DNA from: Arthrobacter sp. KBS0703
GTDB taxonomy: Bacteria > Actinomycetota > Actinomycetes > Actinomycetales > Micrococcaceae
DNA length: 64,000 nucleotides
Assembly: GCF_002008315.2 (NCBI RefSeq)
Contig: NZ_MVDG02000001.1
Location: 3,534,001 to 3,598,000, forward strand
Direction of reading: 5' to 3'
In this document: one piece after another, positions 26,594 to 34,663 of the stretch
Layout: each line of letters starts with the position of its first letter
Position numbering within the stretch: position 1 is the stretch's first letter
Position numbers and translations under genes: made by a program
Notes under the pieces: model-generated
Told to the model about the DNA's origin: nothing
Seen by the model: only the letters and a program-made list of their open reading frames with translations
Databases searched by the model: none

Positions 26594-26822
26594 ACTTCAG
26601 TGATGTAATTCCGGAGTCCCCGGAAAATGGCGGTCTTTCGCCGATATCCGGGGTCATTGACTTTCCTTCCCGCGGCCGAATATCCGAGAATGCCCCGCGC
26701 GGTGGAGGCGCGCGTGGTTTCGGCGCCCGGGAACACGGGGCTGCCTCAACCCGGGCGCCGGGAAGTCACGCGGGGTAGAGTTCCTAGCACGCGGCATTGG
26801 AGGCGGCAGGAAGCGGGGGGAC

Positions 26823-27317
26823 GTGTCCGGCACTGAGCATGATCCGATCAATTTCAGGGAAGTGGATTCCGAGGGGCAGCCCACCGGCTACGGGCGAATG
26901 CACGGCCCCGGGGGCATGCAGGGCCCGGCCGGAACCGGGCCAGGCGGCGGGGTGCACGTAGGCGGCGGAGCACAGGCGGGAGCAGCCAACTTTGACGGCG
27001 CTGGATTTGGCGCCGCCCCGCTGGACCCGGCGGATTCAGGCCGGCCGGGCTACCTCACGATCAACCCGTTCATCGCGGCCCTGTGGGTGGTCGTTTCGGT
27101 GCTGATCGCCGCCTCCTTCGGGGCACTCACGATCGCCCAGGAGCCCGCCAATTCGAGCCCGACGGGTCCGGCCGTGCCCATAAGCTACATCTTGATCAGC
27201 TTCGCCCCGTACGTGATGTTCGCCGGACTCCTCGGCCTGATCGGCCTGCTTTTCTGGCACGCAGCACAGTGGCGCAGGAACCACGAAAAGCAGCCCCCGC
27301 CGTCGTACATCCCCTAG
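26823..27317 (+). CDS. Hypothetical two-helix membrane protein with Gly-rich N-terminus
   Basis: A 164-residue protein. Residues 1-75 are hydrophilic and Gly/Pro/Ala-rich, with short GPGG-like runs. Two transmembrane helices follow (about 82-102 and 120-143), then a short basic tail (HAAQWRRNHEKQPPPSYIP). GTG start with a G-rich upstream sequence. No known domain was recognised. It diverges from desA and converges on the STAS-like gene. Function unknown. Confidence 0.65.
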   Translation: MSGTEHDPINFREVDSEGQPTGYGRMHGPGGMQGPAGTGPGGGVHVGGGAQAGAANFDGAGFGAAPLDPADSGRPGYLTINPFIAALWVVVSVLIAASFGALTIAQEPANSSPTGPAVPISYILISFAPYVMFAGLLGLIGLLFWHAAQWRRNHEKQPPPSYIP

Positions 27318-27380
27318 CGCGAACGAACACTTGTAGCTCCCAAACCGCCCTTTTCCAGGCCGCAAGTGCTCGTTCGCGCT
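27316..27380. terminator. Long-loop convergent hairpin
   Basis: AGCGCGAACGAACACTTG (27316-27333) pairs with 27363-27380 with one mismatch over a 29-base loop. The left arm starts inside the stop codon of the upstream gene. It lies between convergent genes and probably terminates both. Confidence 0.6.
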
Positions 27381-27384
27381 GAGG

Positions 27385-28161
27385 CTATCCGGCCGGGACT
27401 TCGCGCCCCGCAGGTTCGCCCGGGCCCAGGTCATCAGAGGCCGCCGGCGCGTCCGCAATTCCGGTCAGCCGGCGCATCCGGAGCTCGTCCGCTACCCGGA
27501 CGTACCAGGAATGGGCACCGAAGGCCGGGCTGGGCGTATCCAGGTGCCGGTACAGGGCGTCTGCGAGATCTTCCAGCGCCGGTTCGGGCAGCGCCGCCAC
27601 CGTTTCAGCCGAGTCCCCCGACTCGGCGAGGAAGCGGGCCAGATCCTCGTCATTCATCGGGCGCTCCCCCGCTTCAACCAGCCCGGCAAGCTTCCCGCAG
27701 GGAAGGGACTGAGGACTGATGATGCCTGCCAGTGGCATGGCGGCCAGCGCTGATTCTGCGTCGGTTTCGCCGTAGTGATCGGATTCGCCGCCATGAATGG
27801 GGCAGACCGGAAGCTCGCTCGGCTCCAGGAGTGTCAGCTGAAAGTCGTCTGCATCCTCGAGGGCGGAAGCGGCGGCAACCCCGAGTTCGTGGTGCACCTC
27901 CACGTGCTCTCCGAAGGCATGGTCTGCCGGCAAAGCGACCTGCTGCAGGTAGGACAGCACTGACTCGTCGAGGTGCGAGGCGTCGCGGAAATCCACCGTG
28001 ATCGTCGCGCAGGTGGCGAGCTTCTGCGCGCGCAGCAGCAGGTGAAGGAGTACGGGGAAGTTCGTCGGCGTCAGGCAGCCGCTGACTTCCAGGGTGACAT
28101 GCCCGGGATCCAGGTCCACCCGTACCAGCACACGCAGTTTGTGATTCAAAGAATTCCCCAA
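27385..28161 (-). CDS. STAS-like domain protein, hypothetical
   Basis: About 258 residues. The first 90 resemble a STAS fold (VDLDPGHVTLEVSGCLTPTNFPVLLHLLLRA, then a DFRDASHLDESVLSYLQQ helix), as in anti-sigma-factor antagonists. The rest is acidic with no recognised domain. The TTG start has no good ribosome site; TTG 28149 and GTG 28131 are alternatives. It is divergent from a broken GAF-type sensor gene with 118 bp between, which suggests a remnant signalling locus. Confidence 0.6.
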   Translation of the reverse strand: MGNSLNHKLRVLVRVDLDPGHVTLEVSGCLTPTNFPVLLHLLLRAQKLATCATITVDFRDASHLDESVLSYLQQVALPADHAFGEHVEVHHELGVAAASALEDADDFQLTLLEPSELPVCPIHGGESDHYGETDAESALAAMPLAGIISPQSLPCGKLAGLVEAGERPMNDEDLARFLAESGDSAETVAALPEPALEDLADALYRHLDTPSPAFGAHSWYVRVADELRMRRLTGIADAPAASDDLGPGEPAGREVPAG

Positions 28162-28279
28162 AGAGAGAGTCCGTCAGCCAACTGCATAGCCAGCCTGAAT
28201 CGTATGTAATTGTCGCGGGGGTCACAAGTCCGGTCCCGGCGCGGCTCCACGCCAGCCCCGCGGACCTAGACTGAAAGAC

Positions 28280-28483
28280 ATGGACAACACGGCACTGGAC
28301 ACATCCGACCACGGCTTTGCCGCGGCGGCGGGACAGTTGCACGATCTTGTGATTGACAGCAAGGACGTGAGCGGCTTCCTGTCCGAGCTGTGCGAGTTCT
28401 CCGCCAAATCCTTCTCGTCCACCATGGGCATGGAGGTTGTCTGCGCCGTGACGCTCCACCGGCACCGGGGTAGGGACGCATAG
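28280..28483 (+). pseudogene. Truncated GAF (GAF-ANTAR type) sensor protein
   Basis: Only 67 residues remain: a helical start (AAGQLHDLVIDSKDVSGFLSELCEFSAKSF) and the first strand of a GAF domain (EVVCAVTLHRHRG), after which the frame meets a stop. GAF-ANTAR proteins begin in just this way and continue for roughly 170 more residues with the GAF core and RNA-binding ANTAR helices. None of that is found in the next 58 bases before the convergent GNAT gene. It is likely a deletion remnant without function. Identification rests on a short similarity. Confidence 0.5.
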
Positions 28484-28541
28484 GCAAATTGGCCCGCAAC
28501 AGGTGCCTGCAACGGCTGGCAGGCAAGGGCCACCGGTTTTG

Positions 28542-28895
28542 TCACGTGCCCATGAGCTTGGGCGCAGCCTCCTCGGGCCAGTCGATGCACTGCGTGTAGA
28601 TCTCGTGCTTGCGCAGGTAGCGCGCTGTGAAGGGGCAATGCGGAATGATCCGCTTCCCCGCGGCCACGACGTCGTCCAGGGCGAAATGCACCAGGACGTT
28701 GGCGAGGCCTTGCCCCGCAAACTCCTCGGCCGTTTCGGTGTGAATGAAGTCAACGTGTCCCGGTTTGTCCATGAACCGGATATGCACCGCCAGCTTCCCG
28801 CCCACGTGGAGCTCGTAGCGGTGGAGCGCATCGTTCCGGAAGGTAGTGACATCCGGGGTGAATTGGTCCTCGGTGGATACCGTGTTCTCCGTCAT
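28542..28895 (-). CDS. GNAT-like N-acetyltransferase (YjdJ family)
   Basis: A 117-residue single-domain protein of the small GNAT_CG/YjdJ type. It has RYELHVGGKLAVHIRF, then HTETAEEFAGQGLANVLVHFALDDVVAAGKRIIPHCPFTARYLRKH, where the Q/GxGxA region binds acetyl-CoA and the conserved Cys and Tyr are typical. The ATG at 28895 overlaps the stop of the upstream membrane acyltransferase by 4 bp, so the two are translated from one message. Substrate unknown. Confidence 0.75.
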   Translation of the reverse strand: MTENTVSTEDQFTPDVTTFRNDALHRYELHVGGKLAVHIRFMDKPGHVDFIHTETAEEFAGQGLANVLVHFALDDVVAAGKRIIPHCPFTARYLRKHEIYTQCIDWPEEAAPKLMGT

Positions 28896-30229
28896 GGTTC
28901 GACATTGGCACTTAATGCCTGTGCTGGCAATGGTTCCGTTGCGGGGGCCGTAACCCGCCCGAGCAGCAGGGCGGCGAGCGTAAAGCAGGCAGATCCGCCG
29001 CCCAGGAGCGCCAGCGTCAGTCCGTTGAACGCTGCGTCTGCCACCGGGACAAAGACGACGACGGCGGCCGTCACCACGGCGGCGCGGGGCCTTCCGCGTG
29101 AGTGGACAGACGCCGTCGGCCGTTCCTCCAGCCGCCCGAACAGGGCAATGACCGGGAGCAGGAGGAGGACCACGCCCAGCAGCACCAGCGGGCGGGACCA
29201 CCACCATTCGGCAGTGCCGGAGGCGGGCTTGGGGAAGTCCGTGAGCAGCAGCAGCCCCGCCATCGCTCCCAACAGCGGAAGGTGCCAGAGGTAAACCGTC
29301 ATCGATCGCCGGCCCGCCAGCGCCACCACGGTCCGGACCCGGCGAACGGAGCCGATCCTGTCCAGCGCCGGCCTTGCGAGCTGCAGCGTCGCAGCCTGGG
29401 AAACGCCCAGCAGAAGAAGGCAGAAATTCGGCGGGTTCAGGTTTACCAGCATGTTGCCCCGGTACAGGCCCAGTCCGGTGAGGATGCCCAACAGCAGATT
29501 GCTTGCGGCGATCAGGCCCACGAGCCGCGACGAACCAAGCCGGGCAAGGCGGCCGTCCGCCATGAAAAAGCCGAGCTGCTGCACGGCGCACCACAGGAAG
29601 ACCATGTTGACGTAGGCGATCAGCGGCATGGCGCCGCGGAAGCAGTCCACCGCCACCACGAGCGCCGCGAGGCCGGCCAGTGTCAGCCAGGGCGCCCGCC
29701 GGTGGAGCCGCTCCAGGAGCGGGATGTTCAGCTGGGCTGCGAGGTAGGCGGCCAGGAACCACAGCGGCATGCCGGCCCCGGTCGCCAGGAGCTGCACCAC
29801 CTGGGGGTCCACGCCCAGCAGCAGGGCGCCCCACAGGCCCGCGAACATGACCGCCAGTAGTGCCGCCGCCGGCCGGATGAGGCGCAGCAGCCGGGCCCGG
29901 GCGAACGCGTAACCGTTGCCTCCGCGGTCCCGCAGCCTGCGCCAGGACTGTATTCCGGTGATGCCGCCGGCCACGAAGAACAGCGGCATCACCATGAAAA
30001 TCCAGATGACAGGCTCGAACCAGTCCTGCACGGCCAGGGTGTTTTCAGTGGTCACCGTGCCGTCGGGATGCAGCACCGGGCTGGTCATCATGCAGTGGCT
30101 GATCACCACCAAGGCAAGGCAGAAGAACCGGGCAAGGTCTATGGCCAGGTCGCGGGGCGGGGAGGCCGTCCCCAAGCCGGAGGAATCCGCGCCCACGCCG
30201 GATCGTGCACGCCGCACTGCACCATCCAT
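28892..30229 (-). CDS. Acyltransferase-3 family membrane protein
   Basis: A 445-residue protein with about ten transmembrane helices of the acyltransferase_3/OatA-OafA type. These proteins move acyl groups onto cell-surface sugars. The conserved His lies early (VVISHCMMTS, near residue 45), with an RxxR-type RARLLRLIRP loop further on. The ATG at 30229 has GGAGG eight bases upstream; the 68-residue extension before it is out of family. Two direct repeats lie 40-70 bp upstream. Co-transcribed with the GNAT gene. Target molecule unknown. Confidence 0.78.
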   Translation of the reverse strand: MDGAVRRARSGVGADSSGLGTASPPRDLAIDLARFFCLALVVISHCMMTSPVLHPDGTVTTENTLAVQDWFEPVIWIFMVMPLFFVAGGITGIQSWRRLRDRGGNGYAFARARLLRLIRPAAALLAVMFAGLWGALLLGVDPQVVQLLATGAGMPLWFLAAYLAAQLNIPLLERLHRRAPWLTLAGLAALVVAVDCFRGAMPLIAYVNMVFLWCAVQQLGFFMADGRLARLGSSRLVGLIAASNLLLGILTGLGLYRGNMLVNLNPPNFCLLLLGVSQAATLQLARPALDRIGSVRRVRTVVALAGRRSMTVYLWHLPLLGAMAGLLLLTDFPKPASGTAEWWWSRPLVLLGVVLLLLPVIALFGRLEERPTASVHSRGRPRAAVVTAAVVVFVPVADAAFNGLTLALLGGGSACFTLAALLLGRVTAPATEPLPAQALSANVEP

Positions 30230-30267
30230 GGCGCCCCCTCCCCGACGCGGAACTGGCGAACCGTTTT

Positions 30268-30298
30268 GTAGGGTCCATTGTTTCGTAGGGTCCATTGT
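30268..30298. repeat. Direct repeat upstream of acyltransferase gene
   Basis: GTAGGGTCCATTGT occurs at 30268-30281 and again at 30285-30298 (17-bp period). The pair lies 39-69 bp before the acyltransferase ATG (minus strand), where promoter elements are expected. It is a possible tandem binding site. Confidence 0.5.
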
Positions 30299-30344
30299 CC
30301 GCCGGGAGGGCAGCGAGGGCCAGAGGAGGCGAAGGGAGTCCCCT

Positions 30345-31217
30345 CTAGCGGCTGAGCATGCCCAACGTGGCGGCGGCAAAGTCCTTGGCCGAGGCATTCC
30401 AGTGGGCCAGCAGCCCCTGCAGGTTCTCGCCATCGGCGCGGTGCGCCGCCGTCTGCGCCTCGAGCGTGGCCAGCACGCCGGTGCGTAGCTCGGTGTTGAA
30501 GTTGACCTTGCCCACGTTCATCGCCGGGGCCTTGGCCAGCTCTTCCGCCGGGATTCCGGACGCACCGTGGAGGACCAGCGGGATACGCGTGCGCACGGCA
30601 ATGTCCTGCAGGACGTCCCACCGAAGCTGCGGCTCGCCCTTGTACTTTCCGTGAACGTTGCCCACGGCCACGGCCAGCAGTTGCGCCCCAGTCCTTGCCA
30701 CGAAGTCCTCCACCTGCGCGGAATCCGTGAGGCCGGCAACGTCGTTTCCGGCGGCGTCGTCGGAATCGGCGCCGAACGCCTTGTCCTCATCGCCGGCGAG
30801 CCCGCCCAGCTCGGCCTCCAGCACGACGTCGGTGCCGCCTTGAGCGTCCAAGGCCGCCCGGACTTCGCGAACCAGCGCGATGTTCGCCTCATATGGCAGG
30901 GGCGAGCCGTCAGCGAGGACGGAATCCGCCCCGGCAGCAACGGCCGCGGTGATGACATTGAGGTCCGACGCGTGGTCCAGCTGCACGGCAACCGGCACGG
31001 AGGCCTCGTCCGCCAGGCCCCGCAGGGCGGAGATGAGCCGCAGTCCGTAGGTGGTGGCTGCGGTCTTGGGAGCCACGAGCAGGATGACGCCGCGGCCGGC
31101 TTCCTCGGCTGCGCCCACAACGGCGAGGGCCGTGGTGAAGTCATAGCACGTGAAGGCGGGCACGGCGGAGCCCTGCTGCAACGCGGAGCCTACGAGCTCG
31201 TCGAGTTGCGTGCGCAT
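30345..31217 (-). CDS. Class II (fructose-bisphosphate-type) aldolase
   Basis: A 290-residue class II, zinc-dependent aldolase of the FbaA/GatY/KbaY superfamily. Metal and catalytic motifs are VQLDHASD (near residue 79), EAELGGLAG, GNVHGKYKG and LVLHGASG, which supply the Zn-binding His residues. It cleaves a phosphorylated sugar or sugar acid, releasing dihydroxyacetone phosphate in known members. Its ATG overlaps the dehydrogenase stop by one base, and it ends the kinase-dehydrogenase-aldolase operon. In the described four-carbon acid-sugar pathways this position is held by an unrelated OtnC-type aldolase, so the exact reaction here is open. Confidence 0.82.
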   Translation of the reverse strand: MRTQLDELVGSALQQGSAVPAFTCYDFTTALAVVGAAEEAGRGVILLVAPKTAATTYGLRLISALRGLADEASVPVAVQLDHASDLNVITAAVAAGADSVLADGSPLPYEANIALVREVRAALDAQGGTDVVLEAELGGLAGDEDKAFGADSDDAAGNDVAGLTDSAQVEDFVARTGAQLLAVAVGNVHGKYKGEPQLRWDVLQDIAVRTRIPLVLHGASGIPAEELAKAPAMNVGKVNFNTELRTGVLATLEAQTAAHRADGENLQGLLAHWNASAKDFAAATLGMLSR

Positions 31218-32125
31218 CAGCCCGCCTGTGCGGTGCGCTTGGTGGGGGCCACGACCTTGATGACGGCGGAGTCGTCAGCGGCGGCCAGGCCATGGGCCTG
31301 GCCCAGCAGGTAGAGCTGCTCGGCGGCGGCGGCAACGGGCGTGGCCAGCCCGGCGCTACGGGTTGCCTTGCCGACGATGCCCATGTCCTTGACGAAAATG
31401 TCCAGGCGGCTGAGCACCTCGGCGCCGTCCTCGCTGTACGCCTCCAGGATGCGCGGGCCGCGGTTGGAGAGCATGAAGGATCCGGCCGCACCGGCTTCGA
31501 GGGCGGCGAGCGTCTTCGCCTGGTCCAGGCCCAGGGCGTCGGCCAGGGCCATGGCCTCGGCCGCGGCGGCGATGTGGATTCCGCAGAGCAGCTGGTTGAC
31601 GGTCTTCAGCGCCTGCCCGTCGCCGGGCTTGTCGCCGACGACCGTCAGGGTGGAGGCGAGCAGTTCCAGGACGGGACGGGCGGCCTCGAGTGCCGCCGGC
31701 TCGGCGCCCACCACGATCAGCAGGTCGCCTTCGCCGGCACGCTTGGGCCCGCCGGAGAGGGGTGCGTCCACAAGCCCAACGCCGAATTCGGCCAGGCGGC
31801 TGACCGTGGCCGGAATCGCTTCGGTACCCACGGTGCTGGTCAGGATGACGACGGCGCCCGGCTTCAGCACCGAGGCCACGCCGTTCTCGCCGAAGAGGAC
31901 GTCGTTGAGCTGTTCGCTGTTGCGAACGGCCAACAGGAGCGCGTCGGTGCCTTCCGCGGCTTCGCGGGCGGAGTCAAAGGTGCGCACGCCGGCCTCTTCA
32001 GCGAGCTGCAGGCGCGGTTCGGCAATGTCGAAGCCGTGAACGGTGAGCTGGCTCGCCAGGCGTGTGGCCATCGGCAGGCCCATTGCCCCGAGGCCGAGGA
32101 CGGTGACTGTGTAATTCGCGGTCAT
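31217..32125 (-). CDS. ltnD: NAD(P)-dependent 2-hydroxyacid dehydrogenase, L-threonate dehydrogenase-like
   Basis: A 302-residue beta-hydroxyacid dehydrogenase. The N-terminal Rossmann motif is VLGLGAMGLPMA, the substrate motif DAPLSGGPKRAGEGDL is near residue 118, and the catalytic Lys lies in ALKTVNQLLCG near 168. An adjacent DUF1537 kinase is the known context of LtnD, which oxidises L-threonate at C2 to a 2-oxo acid. The start MTANYTVTVLG at 32125 has GGAG upstream; the 21-residue extension before it is not conserved. It is coupled by TGATG to the aldolase. The four-carbon specificity is inferred from context. Confidence 0.8.
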   Translation of the reverse strand: MTANYTVTVLGLGAMGLPMATRLASQLTVHGFDIAEPRLQLAEEAGVRTFDSAREAAEGTDALLLAVRNSEQLNDVLFGENGVASVLKPGAVVILTSTVGTEAIPATVSRLAEFGVGLVDAPLSGGPKRAGEGDLLIVVGAEPAALEAARPVLELLASTLTVVGDKPGDGQALKTVNQLLCGIHIAAAAEAMALADALGLDQAKTLAALEAGAAGSFMLSNRGPRILEAYSEDGAEVLSRLDIFVKDMGIVGKATRSAGLATPVAAAAEQLYLLGQAHGLAAADDSAVIKVVAPTKRTAQAG

Positions 32126-32206
32126 GGTGTTCTCCGTTGAATGCGTGTTTGAGCTTGTTTCCGCTGATTGAGCTAATTTTCCGCTCATCGAGCCGTGATG
32201 TCCGCT

Positions 32207-32245
32207 GGTTGAGCCTGCCGAAACCGAGGCCCGGCAGGCTCAACC
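32207..32245. repeat. 14-bp stem hairpin between kinase and dehydrogenase genes
   Basis: GGTTGAGCCTGCCG (32207-32220) and its exact complement (32232-32245) flank an 11-base loop in the 131-bp gap inside the operon. The arm closely resembles a GGTTGAGCxTGxCGAAACC-like sequence that I recall as dispersed in Micrococcaceae and Microbacteriaceae genomes. It may also attenuate or stabilise the operon message. Confidence 0.6.
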
Positions 32246-32256
32246 GGGGGATGGAA

Positions 32257-33738
32257 TTAAAAGGTGTTGCTGAGCTTGCGGGTGACCTGCGCCAGTGACT
32301 CGTCGTCGCCCACGTTGCCGGCGAACACGATGTAGGGGATGCCCTTGGCCGGGCCGTCAACCGGCTCCCACAGGCTGACGATGCCGGGCAGCATGGGGCC
32401 TCGGACGATCGCATGCCGGATCTCCAGTCCGTGTGCGGCCACATCCGAGGACGTGATGCCGCCCTTGGCGATGACGAACCGCGGCGGGAAAGTCTTGAGC
32501 GTCCGGTTTACCACCGCGACGACGGCGGCGGACACCGTGCGCGCGATCCGCAGGCTTTCGGCCGGGTCGTCCGTCTTGATGAGCAGGCGGCTCGTGTGGA
32601 CGATGACGTCACCGCCGTGAAGGCCTTCCACGACAGTGTCCACTGTCTGGTCGAGGTAGGCGTCCGCTTCATCGCCCAGCAGCTTTTCGACGTCGATCTC
32701 CACTATGCGGGCAGCGCTGTGCTGATCTGTGAGGACCTTCAGCTGCCGCGTGGTCACGCCGACGTGCGAGCCCACTACGATCAGGCCGCCGGCCTCGGAC
32801 GGGATGTTGCCGGCGTACGCTTCCTCGCCGCTGAGTTCGGTCCGGATGTCCTGGCCGATTCTGGCGCGGACGAACGGCGGCCCAACGCGGTAGAGCAGCT
32901 TCTTGCCGCGGCGCTCTGCCTCTTCCAGCCCCAGTGCGAGGGCGCGGAGATCGTTCTCGGTGACGATGTCCGCCACGATCGGGGTGGAGGCAGTGGCAGG
33001 TTCGATCGCGTCAGCGATGGCCTTGGCGGAGACGTCCGCATCTCCAGTGCCGGCACCGGCCCGGATGATGTTGAGGTCCAGCACGATCACGGAGTCCGCA
33101 GGGAACTTGCCCTGCGACTTCTCCTCCACGTACTTGGCCATCTCGGAGTTGGCGAATCCGAAGGTCGCGTCCTTGGCGAATTCCGTTTCCGCGACAGGGG
33201 TGAGGTTCCCGGCGTCGGGCCCCGTTCCCCGGGTGTAGTGCACGCCCCCGATGGTCACACGGCCGGCATCGGGAAAGGCGGGGACGATTACGACGCCGTC
33301 CGTCGCCGCGCCGCTCTCCGCAGCCACGGTGGCGGCGATGACGTCGGGCTCGAGCGGGAAGTGCCCGCGGAGGGTCGAATCGCTGCGGCTGACGAAGCTG
33401 AGGTGGATTTCTCCCTCGCCGTCACGCGCGGCGGCCAGGGCGTTGCGCACGATTTCTTCGTTGCGGGCGGCGGCTTCGGCCGGGTCCAGGCTGCGGGTGT
33501 TGGTCAGCACGTAGACAGCGGCCTTACCCTGATGGAGAGCCCAGGTGAAGTCTTCGACTTCCCAGCGGGTGAGCACAGGCAAGTCGGCAACCGACTGGGT
33601 TCCGGTGGGGTCGTCGTCGAGCACCACCAGTACTCGGGGAGACGTCGCGGCAGAGGCCGCGACTGCGCTGGCCACCCGCTCGGCCGGGACGTGGAGCTCC
33701 GCGGGGAAAGCGGCCAGGATGTCTGCTTCAAGGGGCAC
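32257..33738 (-). CDS. otnK: Four-carbon acid sugar kinase (DUF1537 family)
   Basis: A 493-residue DUF1537/OtnK-DtnK kinase. The N-terminal substrate-binding domain shows VVLDDDPTGTQSVADLPV (near residue 37) and FVSRSDSTLRGHFPLE (near 115). The C-terminal nucleotide-binding domain shows VVGSHVGVTTRQL and FVIAKGGITSSDVAAHGL. Characterised members phosphorylate 3-oxo-tetronate or tetronates at C4. It begins with GTG at 33738 and is the first gene of the minus-strand operon, facing the GntR regulator across a 148-bp region with two operator-like repeats. Confidence 0.87.
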   Translation of the reverse strand: MPLEADILAAFPAELHVPAERVASAVAASAATSPRVLVVLDDDPTGTQSVADLPVLTRWEVEDFTWALHQGKAAVYVLTNTRSLDPAEAAARNEEIVRNALAAARDGEGEIHLSFVSRSDSTLRGHFPLEPDVIAATVAAESGAATDGVVIVPAFPDAGRVTIGGVHYTRGTGPDAGNLTPVAETEFAKDATFGFANSEMAKYVEEKSQGKFPADSVIVLDLNIIRAGAGTGDADVSAKAIADAIEPATASTPIVADIVTENDLRALALGLEEAERRGKKLLYRVGPPFVRARIGQDIRTELSGEEAYAGNIPSEAGGLIVVGSHVGVTTRQLKVLTDQHSAARIVEIDVEKLLGDEADAYLDQTVDTVVEGLHGGDVIVHTSRLLIKTDDPAESLRIARTVSAAVVAVVNRTLKTFPPRFVIAKGGITSSDVAAHGLEIRHAIVRGPMLPGIVSLWEPVDGPAKGIPYIVFAGNVGDDESLAQVTRKLSNTF

Positions 33739-33783
33739 TGTGCACTCCGTTGTGTCGAAACTATATTGCGGAACGATTGTTGT

Positions 33784-33800
33784 CAGATGTCAGACATCTG
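33784..33800. promoter_or_regulatory. GntR (FadR-type) operator 1
   Basis: TGTCAGACAT (33788-33797) fits the FadR-subfamily pattern TnGTnnnACnA-like and contains the perfect palindrome TGTCAGACA. It overlaps a second inverted repeat, CAGATGT (33784-33790) / ACATCTG (33794-33800). It lies in the divergent promoter region of the kinase operon and its regulator. Confidence 0.65.
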
Positions 33801-33849
33801 GCGTTTGATGCTAGTGTGGCATAACGCACACCGCGTGCGCAAGTAGACT

Positions 33850-33859
33850 TGTCAGACAT
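33850..33859. promoter_or_regulatory. GntR (FadR-type) operator 2
   Basis: A second exact copy of TGTCAGACAT, 62 bp (about six helical turns) from the first and 27 bp before the regulator ATG. Repeated spacing suggests cooperative or looping repression of both divergent units. Confidence 0.65.
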
Positions 33860-33886
33860 ACGGGCCTGACAAGGTGAACGGGGAAA

Positions 33887-34588
33887 ATGGCACGCAAATC
33901 ACTGGTGGGCGTCGTCGCTGACGAACTCCTGGACCGCATCATCGCAGGCGAATTCCCGCCGGGCGCCAGCGTGCCCGGCGAGCTTGAGCTGAGCGCGCGG
34001 CACGAGGTCAGCAGAATGACCGTCCGTGAAGCTATGAAAACTCTTGAAGCGCAGCGCATCCTCAGCGTGGAGCGTGGCCGAGGGACCTTCGTGAATCCGC
34101 TGAACCGCTGGTCGTCCCTGGAGGCCGTGCTACGGGCCGCCTCAGAGGGGCAGAACGGGCCCGCCGCCGCAATCCAACTCATCGAGCTGCGCAGGATGCT
34201 GGAAACGGGCGCATGCGAGCTCGCGGCGCAACGCATCACCGACGCGGAACTCGAGTCCCTGCACATTCAGGTCGAGGAGATGCGGGAAGCGCACCGCGTC
34301 CAGGATCTGGCCCGGTTCGTGGCGGCCGACCTCGCCTTCCACGACGAGATCCTCCACGCTTCCGAGAATGTTTTTGTGGCCGTCCTGTTCGAACCGCTGC
34401 ACCGCGTCCTGGAGAAGCGGCGCACGGAAACGTCTCAGGTGCCGGCAATCCAGGAGCACGCCATCGGCCATCACCAGGGCATTTACGATGCCTTGGCCGC
34501 CCGCGACCCCCGCCGAGCCCGCGACGCAATGGACGCCCATATGCAGCAAACCCTGGACGACCTCAGAAGCTACGTCCTGGAAGCCTAG
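33887..34588 (+). CDS. GntR-family (FCD domain) transcriptional regulator
   Basis: A 233-residue FadR-subfamily GntR regulator. The N-terminal winged helix-turn-helix (LLDRIIAGEFPPGASVPGELELSARHEVSRMTVREAMKTLE) is followed by a helical FCD ligand domain from about residue 95. Metal/ligand residues are visible: Asp in AADLAFHDEIL, and His in the FHDEI, IGHHQGIY and MDAHM segments. Sugar acids are typical ligands of this group. It is divergent from the kinase-dehydrogenase-aldolase operon and probably represses it through the paired TGTCAGACAT sites. Confidence 0.88.
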   Translation: MARKSLVGVVADELLDRIIAGEFPPGASVPGELELSARHEVSRMTVREAMKTLEAQRILSVERGRGTFVNPLNRWSSLEAVLRAASEGQNGPAAAIQLIELRRMLETGACELAAQRITDAELESLHIQVEEMREAHRVQDLARFVAADLAFHDEILHASENVFVAVLFEPLHRVLEKRRTETSQVPAIQEHAIGHHQGIYDALAARDPRRARDAMDAHMQQTLDDLRSYVLEA

Positions 34589-34663
34589 TCCAGCGGCTCC
34601 CCGTCCGATACTCTGCTGGAACGGCCCGCAGCCGGGTATCGATGACGATCACGAGGAGCGAAG

